This document shows, one piece after another, positions 6,552 through 14,600 of a stretch of DNA of 20,088 nucleotides. How positions within the stretch are numbered: the stretch's first letter is position 1; every line of letters starts with the position of its first letter. The notes beneath the pieces are model-generated. The model was not told where the DNA came from, ran no database searches, and saw nothing but the letters and a program-made list of their open reading frames with translations. The DNA comes from Octadecabacter sp. (GTDB taxonomy: Bacteria; Pseudomonadota; Alphaproteobacteria; Rhodobacterales; Rhodobacteraceae), in assembly GCA_018500065.2 (NCBI GenBank), contig JAHBAO020000431.1, forward strand, positions 1-20,088, in the 5' to 3' direction. A program made the position numbers and the translations under genes.

Positions 6552-8045
6552 TTAGGAATTCCCGCGAAACCGCTTTTTCTGATCCGCAGGTGCTTTACCA
6601 AGGTGCTTGCGCAATCGCGACGGCGTAGATTTCGTGTTGTTTTTGTACGGGTTCTTGTCCGCCTGAGACCGGAAATGCAGACGGATCGGTGTGCCCGGCA
6701 TATCGAAATCAAGGCGCAATCCGTTCACCAGATAACGCGAGTAGCTTTCGGGCAGCATATCAGGATGGCTACACATCACAACGAACCCCGGAGGGCGGGT
6801 TTTGACCTGTGTGGCATAGCGCATCTTGATGCGACGACCACCCGGTGCAGGCGGTGGGTGCGCTTCGGTCATGCCCATCAACCAACGGTTCAGGTTTGCA
6901 GTCGTAACACGACGATTCCAAACCTCATGGGCCCGCAGAATTGCTTCTTGCAGGCGATCAATACCACGGCCCGTTTTGGCAGATACAGTCACCAGTGGCG
7001 CGCCTTTCAACTGGGGCAGCAACCGCGTGAATTCCTCTTTCAGCTCTTTCAGCTTGGCCTGCTTTTCGGCCTCAACGTCCCACTTGTTCACGGCTAAAAC
7101 CACAGCGCGGCCTTCGCGTTCAGCAAGGTCAGCGATGCGCAAATCTTGTTGTTCAAACGGGATTTCCACGTCAAGCAAAACGACGACAACTTCAGCAAAC
7201 TTAACAGCACGAAGACCGTCGCTTACAGACAGTTTCTCAAGCTTTTCCTGCACCTTAGCACGTTTTCGCATGCCTGCGGTGTCAAAGATACGGACGGGAA
7301 CACTGGTCTCGCCGTTCGTCCATTCCATCTGCACGGAAATCGCATCGCGGGTGATGCCCGCTTCGGGGCCAGTCAGCAAACGATCTTCACCAAGGATCTG
7401 GTTAATCAACGTCGACTTCCCCGCATTCGGGCGGCCAACCACGGCAATCTGCAGCGGCTTGGCTTTGGTCGGGATGCGTGGGCCATCTTCGTCGTCATCG
7501 TCCACATCAACGTCTGTTTCAGGTGCATCCGCGGCAGCGCGTTCTTCAAACGCATCTGATAGCGGCATCAGCACATCATACATCTCGCCTAGGCCTTCGC
7601 CGTGCTCCGCGGACAGGCGGATCGGCTCACCAAGACCCAGATTGAAGCCTTCGATCACGCCCGCATCGGCGGCTTTGCCTTCGGATTTGTTTGCGGCGAG
7701 GATAACGTTGGCGTTTTTCTTACGCAGGATATCCGCGAACACTTCGTCCGCAGGCATGATGCCCGTGCGTGCGTCATACATGAACAGGCAGACATCGGCC
7801 ATTTCAACAGCACGTTCTGTCAAGCGACGCATCCGGCCTTGCAGGGATTCGTCTGTCGCCTCTTCCAGACCTGCGGTATCAATCACCGTAAAGCGCAGAT
7901 CGCCAAGGCGTGCGGGGCCTTCGCGCAAATCGCGCGTGACACCGGGCTGGTCATCGACCAGCGCGAGTTTCTTACCGACAAGGCGGTTGAACAGGGTGGA
8001 TTTGCCAACATTCGGGCGGCCCACAATGGCGAGAGTGAAAGACAT
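6552..8045 (-). CDS. der: Ribosome-assembly GTPase Der (EngA)
   Basis: The 497-residue protein has the tandem GTPase layout unique to Der, which acts in maturation of the 50S subunit. G domain 1 has GRPNVGKST (9-17), TRDLREG near 38, DTAGL (56-60) and NKSE (119-122) where NKxD is usual. A short acidic linker, VDVDDDDEDG at about 179-188, leads to G domain 2 with GRPNAGKST (204-212), TRDAI near 232, DTAGM (255-259) and a canonical NKWD (320-323). A KH-like domain follows, with NRWL near 386, KMRYATQVKTRPPGFVV at 407-423 and a basic tail. The start MSFTLAIVGRPN is standard. It lies 49 bases downstream of bamB, the same order as in enterobacteria. Confidence 0.98.
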   Translation of the reverse strand: MSFTLAIVGRPNVGKSTLFNRLVGKKLALVDDQPGVTRDLREGPARLGDLRFTVIDTAGLEEATDESLQGRMRRLTERAVEMADVCLFMYDARTGIMPADEVFADILRKKNANVILAANKSEGKAADAGVIEGFNLGLGEPIRLSAEHGEGLGEMYDVLMPLSDAFEERAAADAPETDVDVDDDDEDGPRIPTKAKPLQIAVVGRPNAGKSTLINQILGEDRLLTGPEAGITRDAISVQMEWTNGETSVPVRIFDTAGMRKRAKVQEKLEKLSVSDGLRAVKFAEVVVVLLDVEIPFEQQDLRIADLAEREGRAVVLAVNKWDVEAEKQAKLKELKEEFTRLLPQLKGAPLVTVSAKTGRGIDRLQEAILRAHEVWNRRVTTANLNRWLMGMTEAHPPPAPGGRRIKMRYATQVKTRPPGFVVMCSHPDMLPESYSRYLVNGLRLDFDMPGTPIRLHFRSQADKNPYKNNTKSTPSRLRKHLGKAPADQKKRFRGNS

Positions 8046-8094
8046 CTGATTACGACTCTATAAGGTTAGAGACGCGCACTACACCGTTTAACGC

Positions 8095-9423
8095 TTAACG
8101 GAAAGCCAGCAATTCACCGCGCTTTGACACAACGTAAAGCGTGCCATTTGCAACAACAGGGTTAGACGCAGCCCCGCCACGGATTTCGACGGTGCCAACC
8201 AGCGCGCCCGACGTTGGGTCAAACTGACGGATCAGGCCATCCGAAGACGCAACAATCAAACGGCCACCTGCAAGGATCGGGCCGTAATGTGCAAAACGGG
8301 TTTTCTGACGACGTTCGCGGCCTTCTTCAAAGCCGGGAAGTTCAACACGCCAGATCGCGGTGCCATCATCAGCGTCCAGACGCAGCAATTCACCAAGGTC
8401 ATTGACCATAAAGATAGAATCACCAGCTGGCCAAACAGGACCAACAGCCCCTTCTGTCGCGGTCCAGATGCGGTCCCCGTTGGCGATTGCCAGCGCCACA
8501 ACACGGCCAGAAAAGTTCCCGACATAAACGCGGTTGCCATCAATCACCGGATCACCGGCGATGTCAGAAATATTAGACGCCGCCTGCCCCGGGCGTTGGC
8601 CCGTTACGACCGTCGACCAGCGGCGCAGGCCACCCTCAGGGAACGCCGCGAGGACTTCGCCTGTCGGGAATGGGAAAATCGCGAAGTCGCTGTTCACCGC
8701 AGCGCCAGCACCGCCAGAGAAGTTTGATGTTGGCGGTGTACTGTTTTGCGTCCAGCGGATGCGGCCAGACCCAACTTCAAGCGCCCAAGCGCGGCCATCA
8801 CGGGCAACAACATAGGCCAATTCGCCCTGAATGGTCGGCGCGGATGTGCCCGGTGCGTCAAGGTCTTGGCGCCACAGTTCATCACCGGACGCCGCATCAA
8901 GGGCGACGACTTCACCAAAGCCGGTGGTCGCCAGTAAAACTGTCCCAGCAACGGCCAAGCCACCACCAGATGCATCGCGCGGGTTGTCAGATGCTGGAAT
9001 GACACTGCGCGCCCAAAGGGGTGCGCCTGCAGGGGACGTTGCAACAACTTGGCTTTGCGCATCAAGCGTATAGATCGCGTTTGCCGTAACAACAGGGTCC
9101 GCGGTGATACGAAGGCGGCGGCTGTCGCCTGCCCCGATGTTTGCGGTGAACAGCGGCGAAAGGGCCGCGCCCAATATCGGATGCGCGATGCGATGCGTCG
9201 GGCTGCCGTTTCGGTGCGTCCAAGATGTGTTCAAAGTTGCCGCTGGCAATGAAATCGGGCGCACTTCGTTCACAAAGGCAATCGCCTCGGCTGATTCACC
9301 GCGAATATCAAGTCGCTCGCCAGGCAGGATAACGTCTTTCTCACCACAGGCGACCAATGCAGTCGTCAGGGCCAACGCCAGAAACGTTTTCGTTTTGAAG
9401 CCGGTTATAATCTTGCCTGTCAC
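8095..9423 (-). CDS. bamB: BamB-like PQQ beta-propeller lipoprotein
   Basis: This is an outer-membrane assembly lipoprotein of the BamB type, 442 residues from the GTG start chosen here. The open frame extends upstream to 9528, but the extra 35 residues overlap the end of the upstream gene, while the GTG at 9423 has an AAGGGG site six bases before it. From this start the N-terminus is a lipoprotein signal ending in ALVAC, with lipidation expected at Cys26. The mature part contains about seven or eight repeats of the PQQ-propeller type, for example GEVVALDAASGDELWRQDL, GRVVALAIANGDRIW and GELLRLDADDGTAIWRVEL, ending in TLYVVSKRGELLAFR. BamB scaffolds beta-barrel insertion with BamA in the periplasm. 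The YfgM-like gene before it and der after it reproduce the yfgM-bamB-der order and support the assignment. Confidence 0.9.
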   Translation of the reverse strand: MTGKIITGFKTKTFLALALTTALVACGEKDVILPGERLDIRGESAEAIAFVNEVRPISLPAATLNTSWTHRNGSPTHRIAHPILGAALSPLFTANIGAGDSRRLRITADPVVTANAIYTLDAQSQVVATSPAGAPLWARSVIPASDNPRDASGGGLAVAGTVLLATTGFGEVVALDAASGDELWRQDLDAPGTSAPTIQGELAYVVARDGRAWALEVGSGRIRWTQNSTPPTSNFSGGAGAAVNSDFAIFPFPTGEVLAAFPEGGLRRWSTVVTGQRPGQAASNISDIAGDPVIDGNRVYVGNFSGRVVALAIANGDRIWTATEGAVGPVWPAGDSIFMVNDLGELLRLDADDGTAIWRVELPGFEEGRERRQKTRFAHYGPILAGGRLIVASSDGLIRQFDPTSGALVGTVEIRGGAASNPVVANGTLYVVSKRGELLAFR

Positions 9424-9429
9424 ATCAAT

Positions 9430-9435
9430 CCCCTT
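9430..9435 (-). promoter_or_regulatory. Ribosome-binding site deciding the bamB GTG start
   Basis: On the minus strand AAGGGG lies six bases before GTG at 9423. No ATG occurs in frame between here and the lipoprotein signal, and the only upstream in-frame ATG (9528) lies inside the preceding gene. This favours the GTG as the true start. Confidence 0.65.
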
Positions 9436-9457
9436 TTCGGGCCCCTTAACGGAGGTC

Positions 9458-10147
9458 TTAGTTGTCTTGCGTCTCTGTTGCAGCACTATTGCCGAGAAGC
9501 GCGTCAATGTCACCGCCCAGTGCCACAATCATGCTGAACGCACGTTCGCGCAAGCCCCGTGTCACTTCCGCATCTTGTGCGATGGCAAGAAATTGGGTTG
9601 TGGCAGCTTCAATGTCGCCAGCTTCTACACTTAGCAATGCCAGTTGTTCTTGTGCGACCAAACGGAACGGCGCGCCTGCGACGGCCAATCCAGAGAGCAT
9701 CGCGCGGCGATCTTCGATCGGCAGCGTATCGCCTTGCGCCATCACGGATTTTAACGCTGCAAGATCGCGATAAACCTGCGGCGCCTCTTCATCCAAGGCA
9801 ACCGCGTCAAGGGCAGCTGCGGCCCCGGCGATATCACCAGTTTCTGTCAGGTTTGATGCAACCAAAAGGCCTGTCACTGCGCCGGCAGGGCCTGTGGCCT
9901 CAATCGCCTGCAATGCCGCGGCGCGTTCTGCATCGTCATCAATCTCAAGCGCTGCAAGGATTTCATCACCCGCGTCCTGCGCCGCTTTGGTGACTTGTGC
10001 CTTGTTGTATTCGGAATAGGCCGTGCCGCCAACGATCAGCAAAACAACCAAAACCGCGATCCAACCGTACTTGCGCATATAGCCAAACAGCTGGTCTTTG
10101 CGGACCTCTTCGGTGACTTCTTCGATGAAGCTTTCATTATTGCTCAT
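9458..10147 (-). CDS. YfgM-like TPR-domain inner-membrane protein
   Basis: The protein has 229 residues. It begins with an acidic cytoplasmic segment (SNNESFIEEVTEEVRKDQL), followed by one membrane helix at about 28-44 and an Ala-rich helical periplasmic domain with TPR-like pairs, for example GDIAGAAAALDAVALDEEAPQVYRDLAALK and GDIEAATTQFLAIAQDAEVTRGLRERAF. This layout matches YfgM, which associates with SecYEG and periplasmic chaperones. Sequence similarity in this family is low, so the call rests on topology plus position: it is immediately upstream of bamB and der, as in enterobacteria. GAGGGC precedes the ATG. It is the first gene of the operon and diverges from the RND efflux operon across 246 bases. 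Confidence 0.85.
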   Translation of the reverse strand: MSNNESFIEEVTEEVRKDQLFGYMRKYGWIAVLVVLLIVGGTAYSEYNKAQVTKAAQDAGDEILAALEIDDDAERAAALQAIEATGPAGAVTGLLVASNLTETGDIAGAAAALDAVALDEEAPQVYRDLAALKSVMAQGDTLPIEDRRAMLSGLAVAGAPFRLVAQEQLALLSVEAGDIEAATTQFLAIAQDAEVTRGLRERAFSMIVALGGDIDALLGNSAATETQDN

Positions 10148-10292
10148 AGCGCCCTCGCCCAGTTTCCCGTCCCTCTTATCGCGAAGGGCTAAGCGGGGAC
10201 AAGAGGCGCAGGTTCACGATGCCCCGATCGTGCGTTTTTCCAATTGATTTCGAAAGTTGCACGCCAAAGTAACAACCCTTAACATGCTGGGC

Positions 10293-10319
10293 TTGTCGGA
10301 GCGGCAATATTTCAATAAT
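10293..10319 (+). promoter_or_regulatory. Candidate promoter of the RND operon
   Basis: AATAAT at 10314-10319 matches the -10 consensus at five of six positions. TTGTCG at 10293-10298 is the best upstream -35 candidate, but the spacing is only 15 bases, so the pair is weak. The 20-bp palindrome begins at the last base of this -10 element, a typical position for repressor control. Confidence 0.35.
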
Positions 10320-10338
10320 CTGAACTGGTCAGTTCAGA
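10319..10338. promoter_or_regulatory. Palindromic operator candidate of the RND efflux operon
   Basis: The arms TCTGAACTG and CAGTTCAGA are perfectly complementary over nine bases around a two-base GT centre. The site abuts a -10-like AATAAT and lies 56 bases before the start of the membrane fusion protein gene. Size, symmetry and placement resemble TetR/AcrR-family operators that repress RND pumps. No regulator gene is adjacent: the divergent gene is the YfgM-like protein. The palindrome is seen directly; the regulator class is inference. Confidence 0.65.
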
Positions 10339-10393
10339 CATTTCGACCCATAAAGTACAGACCACGAGTCACCCAATCCTACGAAAGAGCCCA

Positions 10394-11605
10394 ATGCGTT
10401 TCATGCCCTTGCTTACTGCGATTGTTGTTTCAGTCGCGCTTTACGCCCTCGTGTTTGAACGCGAGGCACTGATGGTCTTTGCACAAGTCGACCCAGTCGC
10501 AGCGGACAATGCCGTTGAGGGGGACGCGATCAACCCTGTTAGCGTTGTCGCCATGACATCGGTGGCGGAAACCGTGGACAGTGCCGTTATTTTGCGGGGA
10601 CGCACAGAAGCCGCGCGTCAGGTGACGGTGGCTTCCGAAACCTCGGGCCTTGTGGTGTCAGAGCCGATCCGCAAAGGCGCGTTCGTTGAGGAAGGGGACC
10701 TCCTTTGCCAACTTGATCCCGGCACACGGGCCGCATCCCTTGCCGAAGCACGCGCGCGATTGGCCGAAGCCCAAGGCCGCGTACCAGAGGCGCAGGCCAC
10801 CGTCATTGAGGCGAGTGCCCGCGTCCGCGAAGCCGAGATCAACGTCAATGTTGCCCGTCAACTTAGCGAAGACGGATTTGCGTCCGAAACCCGCCTTGTG
10901 TCTGCTGAAGCCGCGCTTGAAGCGGCAAACGCTGGGGTTCAGCGTGCCTCCACGCTGGTGACCTCTGCTCAGGCGGGCATTGAGGCCGCGCAAGCGGGCG
11001 TTGCCGCTGCCGAGCGCGAGATTGAGCGTTTGAACATTTCCGCCCCCTTCGCGGGATTGCTGGAAAGCGACACGACTGAAATCGGCTCGCTCATGCAGCC
11101 GGGTGCGCCCTGTGCCACCATTATCCAACTCGACCCGATCAAACTTGTCGGTTTCGTTCCAGAAGCCAATGTAGGGCAGATCACGGTTGGCGCACTGGCT
11201 GGTGCCCGCCTTGCCACAGGTGAAGAAGTGGTCGGCGAAGTGACCTTCCTGTCGCGTTCCGCGGATGAGCTGACCCGCACATTTCGCGTTGAAGTGCGCG
11301 TGCCCAATGCAGACCTGCACATCGGCGATGGTCAAACGGCAGAAATCCTTGTCGCGTCCGACGGGCGCACAGCGCACCTGCTTCCGGCATCCGCACTAAC
11401 GTTGGACAATGACGGCAACATCGGTGTGCGCGTTGTGGGCGACGGCAACATCGCGCGCTTCCTACCGCTAAGCGTGATGCGCGACACCATTGATGGCATC
11501 TGGGTCACGGGCCTACCGGAAACCGTGGATGTCATTGTGGTTGGCCAAGAATACGTCACAGACGGGGTTCCCGTTGTGCCGACAATGCAGGAGGCTGACG
11601 GATGA
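10394..11605 (+). CDS. RND efflux periplasmic adaptor (membrane fusion protein)
   Basis: This 403-residue protein bridges the inner-membrane RND pump to an outer-membrane channel. It has an N-terminal hydrophobic helix (about 5-21) without a lipobox cysteine, so it is anchored or secreted rather than lipidated. The first lipoyl half is around 70-108 (RGRTEAARQVTVASETSG, then GAFVEEGDLLCQLDP), followed by a long Ala/Glu-rich alpha-hairpin at about 112-213, the second lipoyl half at about 214-250 (LNISAPFAGLLE) and a beta-barrel and membrane-proximal domain rich in Val and Ile. The domain order is that of the HlyD/AcrA family. GAAAGAG precedes the ATG. Its TGA overlaps the ATG of the pump gene as ATGA, so the two are translationally coupled. 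No outer-membrane factor gene lies in the window. Confidence 0.95.
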   Translation: MRFMPLLTAIVVSVALYALVFEREALMVFAQVDPVAADNAVEGDAINPVSVVAMTSVAETVDSAVILRGRTEAARQVTVASETSGLVVSEPIRKGAFVEEGDLLCQLDPGTRAASLAEARARLAEAQGRVPEAQATVIEASARVREAEINVNVARQLSEDGFASETRLVSAEAALEAANAGVQRASTLVTSAQAGIEAAQAGVAAAEREIERLNISAPFAGLLESDTTEIGSLMQPGAPCATIIQLDPIKLVGFVPEANVGQITVGALAGARLATGEEVVGEVTFLSRSADELTRTFRVEVRVPNADLHIGDGQTAEILVASDGRTAHLLPASALTLDNDGNIGVRVVGDGNIARFLPLSVMRDTIDGIWVTGLPETVDVIVVGQEYVTDGVPVVPTMQEADG

Positions 11606-14600
11606 TACAAATCATCGACGTCGCCGCCGCGCGTGCGCGGATGGTCATTGCCTTTATCATCCTGTCGCTTCTGGCAGGTGGTTTGGCCTATTTCGGATTA
11701 CCCAAAGAGGGCGAGCCCGACATCGAAATTCCGATTGTTTTCGTCTCTGTCCCCTTCCCCGGTATTTCCGCTGAAGATGCCGAGACGCTGCTCGTCAAAC
11801 CGATGGAGGCCGAATTACAAGACTTAGATGGTCTTGAAAACATGACGGCAACCGCGTCTGAGGGCTATGCAGGTGTCGCGCTGGAATTTGATTTCGGCTG
11901 GAACAAGACCGACACGATGGCCGACATTCGCGATGCGATGAACGCCGCCGAAGGGCAATTCCCGACGGGCGCGGACAACTATTCTGTCAACGAAATCAAC
12001 TTTTCCGAATTCCCGATTGTTATCATCAACCTCACGGGCAACGTCCCTGAACGCACGCTGATCCAAGTTGCCGAAGACCTGCAGGAAGTTGTTGAAGGCA
12101 TCGACGGCGTTCTTGAGGCATCGCTGACAGGCCAGCGCGATGAGATGATCGAGGTGATCATCGACCCGCTCAAGCTTGAGGCCTACAACGTCACCGCGGG
12201 CGAGCTGATCAACGTCGTGACACAGAACAACCTGCTGATTGCGGCAGGCGAAGTCGAAACCGCACAAGGCGCGTTTGCGGTTAAGATCCCATCCAGCTTT
12301 GATGAGCCCCGCGACATTTACACCCTGCCCGTCAAAACCAACGGTGACAGCGTGATCACCCTTGGCGATCTTGCAGAAATCCGACTGACATTTGAAGACC
12401 GCCGCAGCACCGCGCGCTTTAACGGCACGACGACTGTTGCGCTGCAAGTGGTGAAACGCCGTGGGTTTAACCTGATTGATACGGCGCAAGAAGTCCGTGA
12501 TGTGATCGACACAGAACTTGCGTCATGGCCACAAGACCTGCGCGATTCAGTTCAGGTCGGCGTGTCCAACGACCAATCGCGCAATGTGGATTCGATGGTG
12601 CGCCAGTTGGAAGGCTCGGTCCTGACTGCCATCGCGCTGGTGATGATCGTGGTTCTCGCTGCCCTCGGCACGCGCCCCGCACTGCTGGTTGGCTTTGCGA
12701 TCCCGACGTCGTTCCTGTTGTGCTTCGCCTTCCTTGCTGTGATGGAAATCACCATCTCTAACATCGTTATGTTCGGCCTGATCTTGGCCGTGGGCATGTT
12801 GGTGGACGGTGCGATTGTTGTGGTGGAATTTGCCGACAAACGCATGGCTGAGGGCGCAGGCCCGATGGAAGCCTACACAGACGCCGCCAAGCGCATGTTC
12901 TGGCCCATCGTGTCATCAACCGCGACCACGCTTTGTGCCTTCTTGCCAATGTTGTTCTGGCCCGGTGTGCCGGGGCAATTCATGGGCATGCTGCCGGTTA
13001 CGATTATCTTCGTGCTTTCTGCGTCCCTCATCGTGGCCTTGATCTATCTGCCCGTTCTGGGTGGCGTCACAGGCCGGATGAGCCGCCTGTTTGGCAATAC
13101 ATCCGATGTCCTGAAAGCCCGCTTGCCGTGGTTGGTAAACGCTGCCCTCATCTTCCCTGCGATCATGATGGTGTTCATCGGCGCAATGATGACGCTAAAC
13201 CCCGGTTATCTATCAGGGGCCCAGGTGAATGATGGCGGCTTCTTTGCCTCCCTTCCCGGGATGATCCTGTTTTTGCTGGGCGGTGTTGCCGTTTCCATCA
13301 CTGTAGGTGCCGCCAAAATCGAACGCCAAGCCAAGAACATCAAAGCGGGGTATCGCCGCTCGATCTTCGGGCATGTGATCCACTTTATTGCGGGCAATCC
13401 GATCATGCCGATCGTGTCGATTGCGGGGATCATTTTTATCGTTATATCCGTGTTCGGCTACTTCGGTGCCAACAACAACGGCGTTGAATTCTTCACCGAC
13501 AGCGAACCTGAACAGGCGATTGTCTACGTCCAAGCCCGCGGTAACCTGTCCATCGCCGAGAAAGACATTCTTGTGGCACAAGCCGAGGCAATGGCCCTTG
13601 CCGAACCAGGTGTGCAATCGGTCTTTGCCTTCGCAGGTGCAGGTGGTTTGAACCAGAATACAGCGGGCGCAAGTGGCCCTAAAGACACCATCGGGCAGTT
13701 GCAAATCGAACTGGTTCCGTGGGATGACCGCCCCGCATTCGCCCGCGCCAATGACATTGATTTGGCCACCTTGGATGGTGATGTGATCATGGCACGCCTT
13801 CAGGGTGAGCTTGAGACCATCCCTGGCATTCGCACAGAAATCCTCAACCTGTCGCGGGGGCCGGGTGCGGCAAAGCCTGTGCACCTGCGTCTGACCAGCG
13901 GCAACTGGGACGACCTGCAATCTGCCGCAGCTACGGTGCGCGCGCAGTTTGATGATACAACTGGCCTTACGCTAATCGAAGACAGCCGCCCCCTGCCCGG
14001 CATTGATTGGGAAATCACCGTCGATGTTGAAAAAGCGGGGCGTTACGGTGCCAACGTGGCCACGGTTGGCGGCATGGTGCAGCTTGTGACCCGCGGCATT
14101 CTACTGGACACGATGCGCGTTGATACCTCGGATGAAGAAATCGAAATCCGCGTGCGCCTTCCTGAGCCGGACCGTGTGCTGTCCACGCTCGACTCGCTGC
14201 GCGTGCGCACCACCTCTGGCCTCGTGCCGCTGTCCAACTTCATCACCCGCACCCCTGTGCCAGAACTGGCGCAAATCGACCGGATCGACCAGAACCGCTA
14301 CTTTGATGTGAAGGCGGATGTGCTGCCGAACCTTATCAAATTCGTGACCGGCGAAGGCGACGATATATCCGTCCTTGGTTTCTACCGCGAACTAACCGCC
14401 GATAGCGAAGGCGTCGACGCGCGGCTTGTCGTGCGGACCTCGGATGGCACTATTTATGAAATGATCGCCTTGCAGGACGCGACCTATTCCAGCGACGTTC
14501 AAGCCGCGATCGACAACGAAAACGCCACACCGGTTGCAGTTAACGGCAACGAACGCATCGAAGCACTTACCGCATGGCTCGACACCAACCCGCTCCCTGC

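Noticed and set aside
6826..8049. A 407-codon plus-strand open frame opposite der
   Set aside because: It mirrors the Der coding frame, is Ser/Arg-rich and lacks any domain; it is a by-product of codon bias.
9424..9528. Upstream extension of the bamB frame to an ATG at 9528
   Set aside because: It overlaps the YfgM-like gene and would bury the lipoprotein signal; the GTG at 9423 has a good ribosome site.
10215..10238. Hairpin CACGAT-GCCCCG-ATCGTG followed by CGTTTTT on the plus strand
   Set aside because: It resembles a terminator, but no plus-strand gene lies upstream to end there, and the stem is only six pairs. It may be chance or part of the YfgM-side promoter region.
11407..11458. Repeated GACGGCAACATCG in the adaptor gene
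   Set aside because: It encodes two DGNI loops in adjacent beta strands, an ordinary protein feature with no sign of a DNA repeat element.
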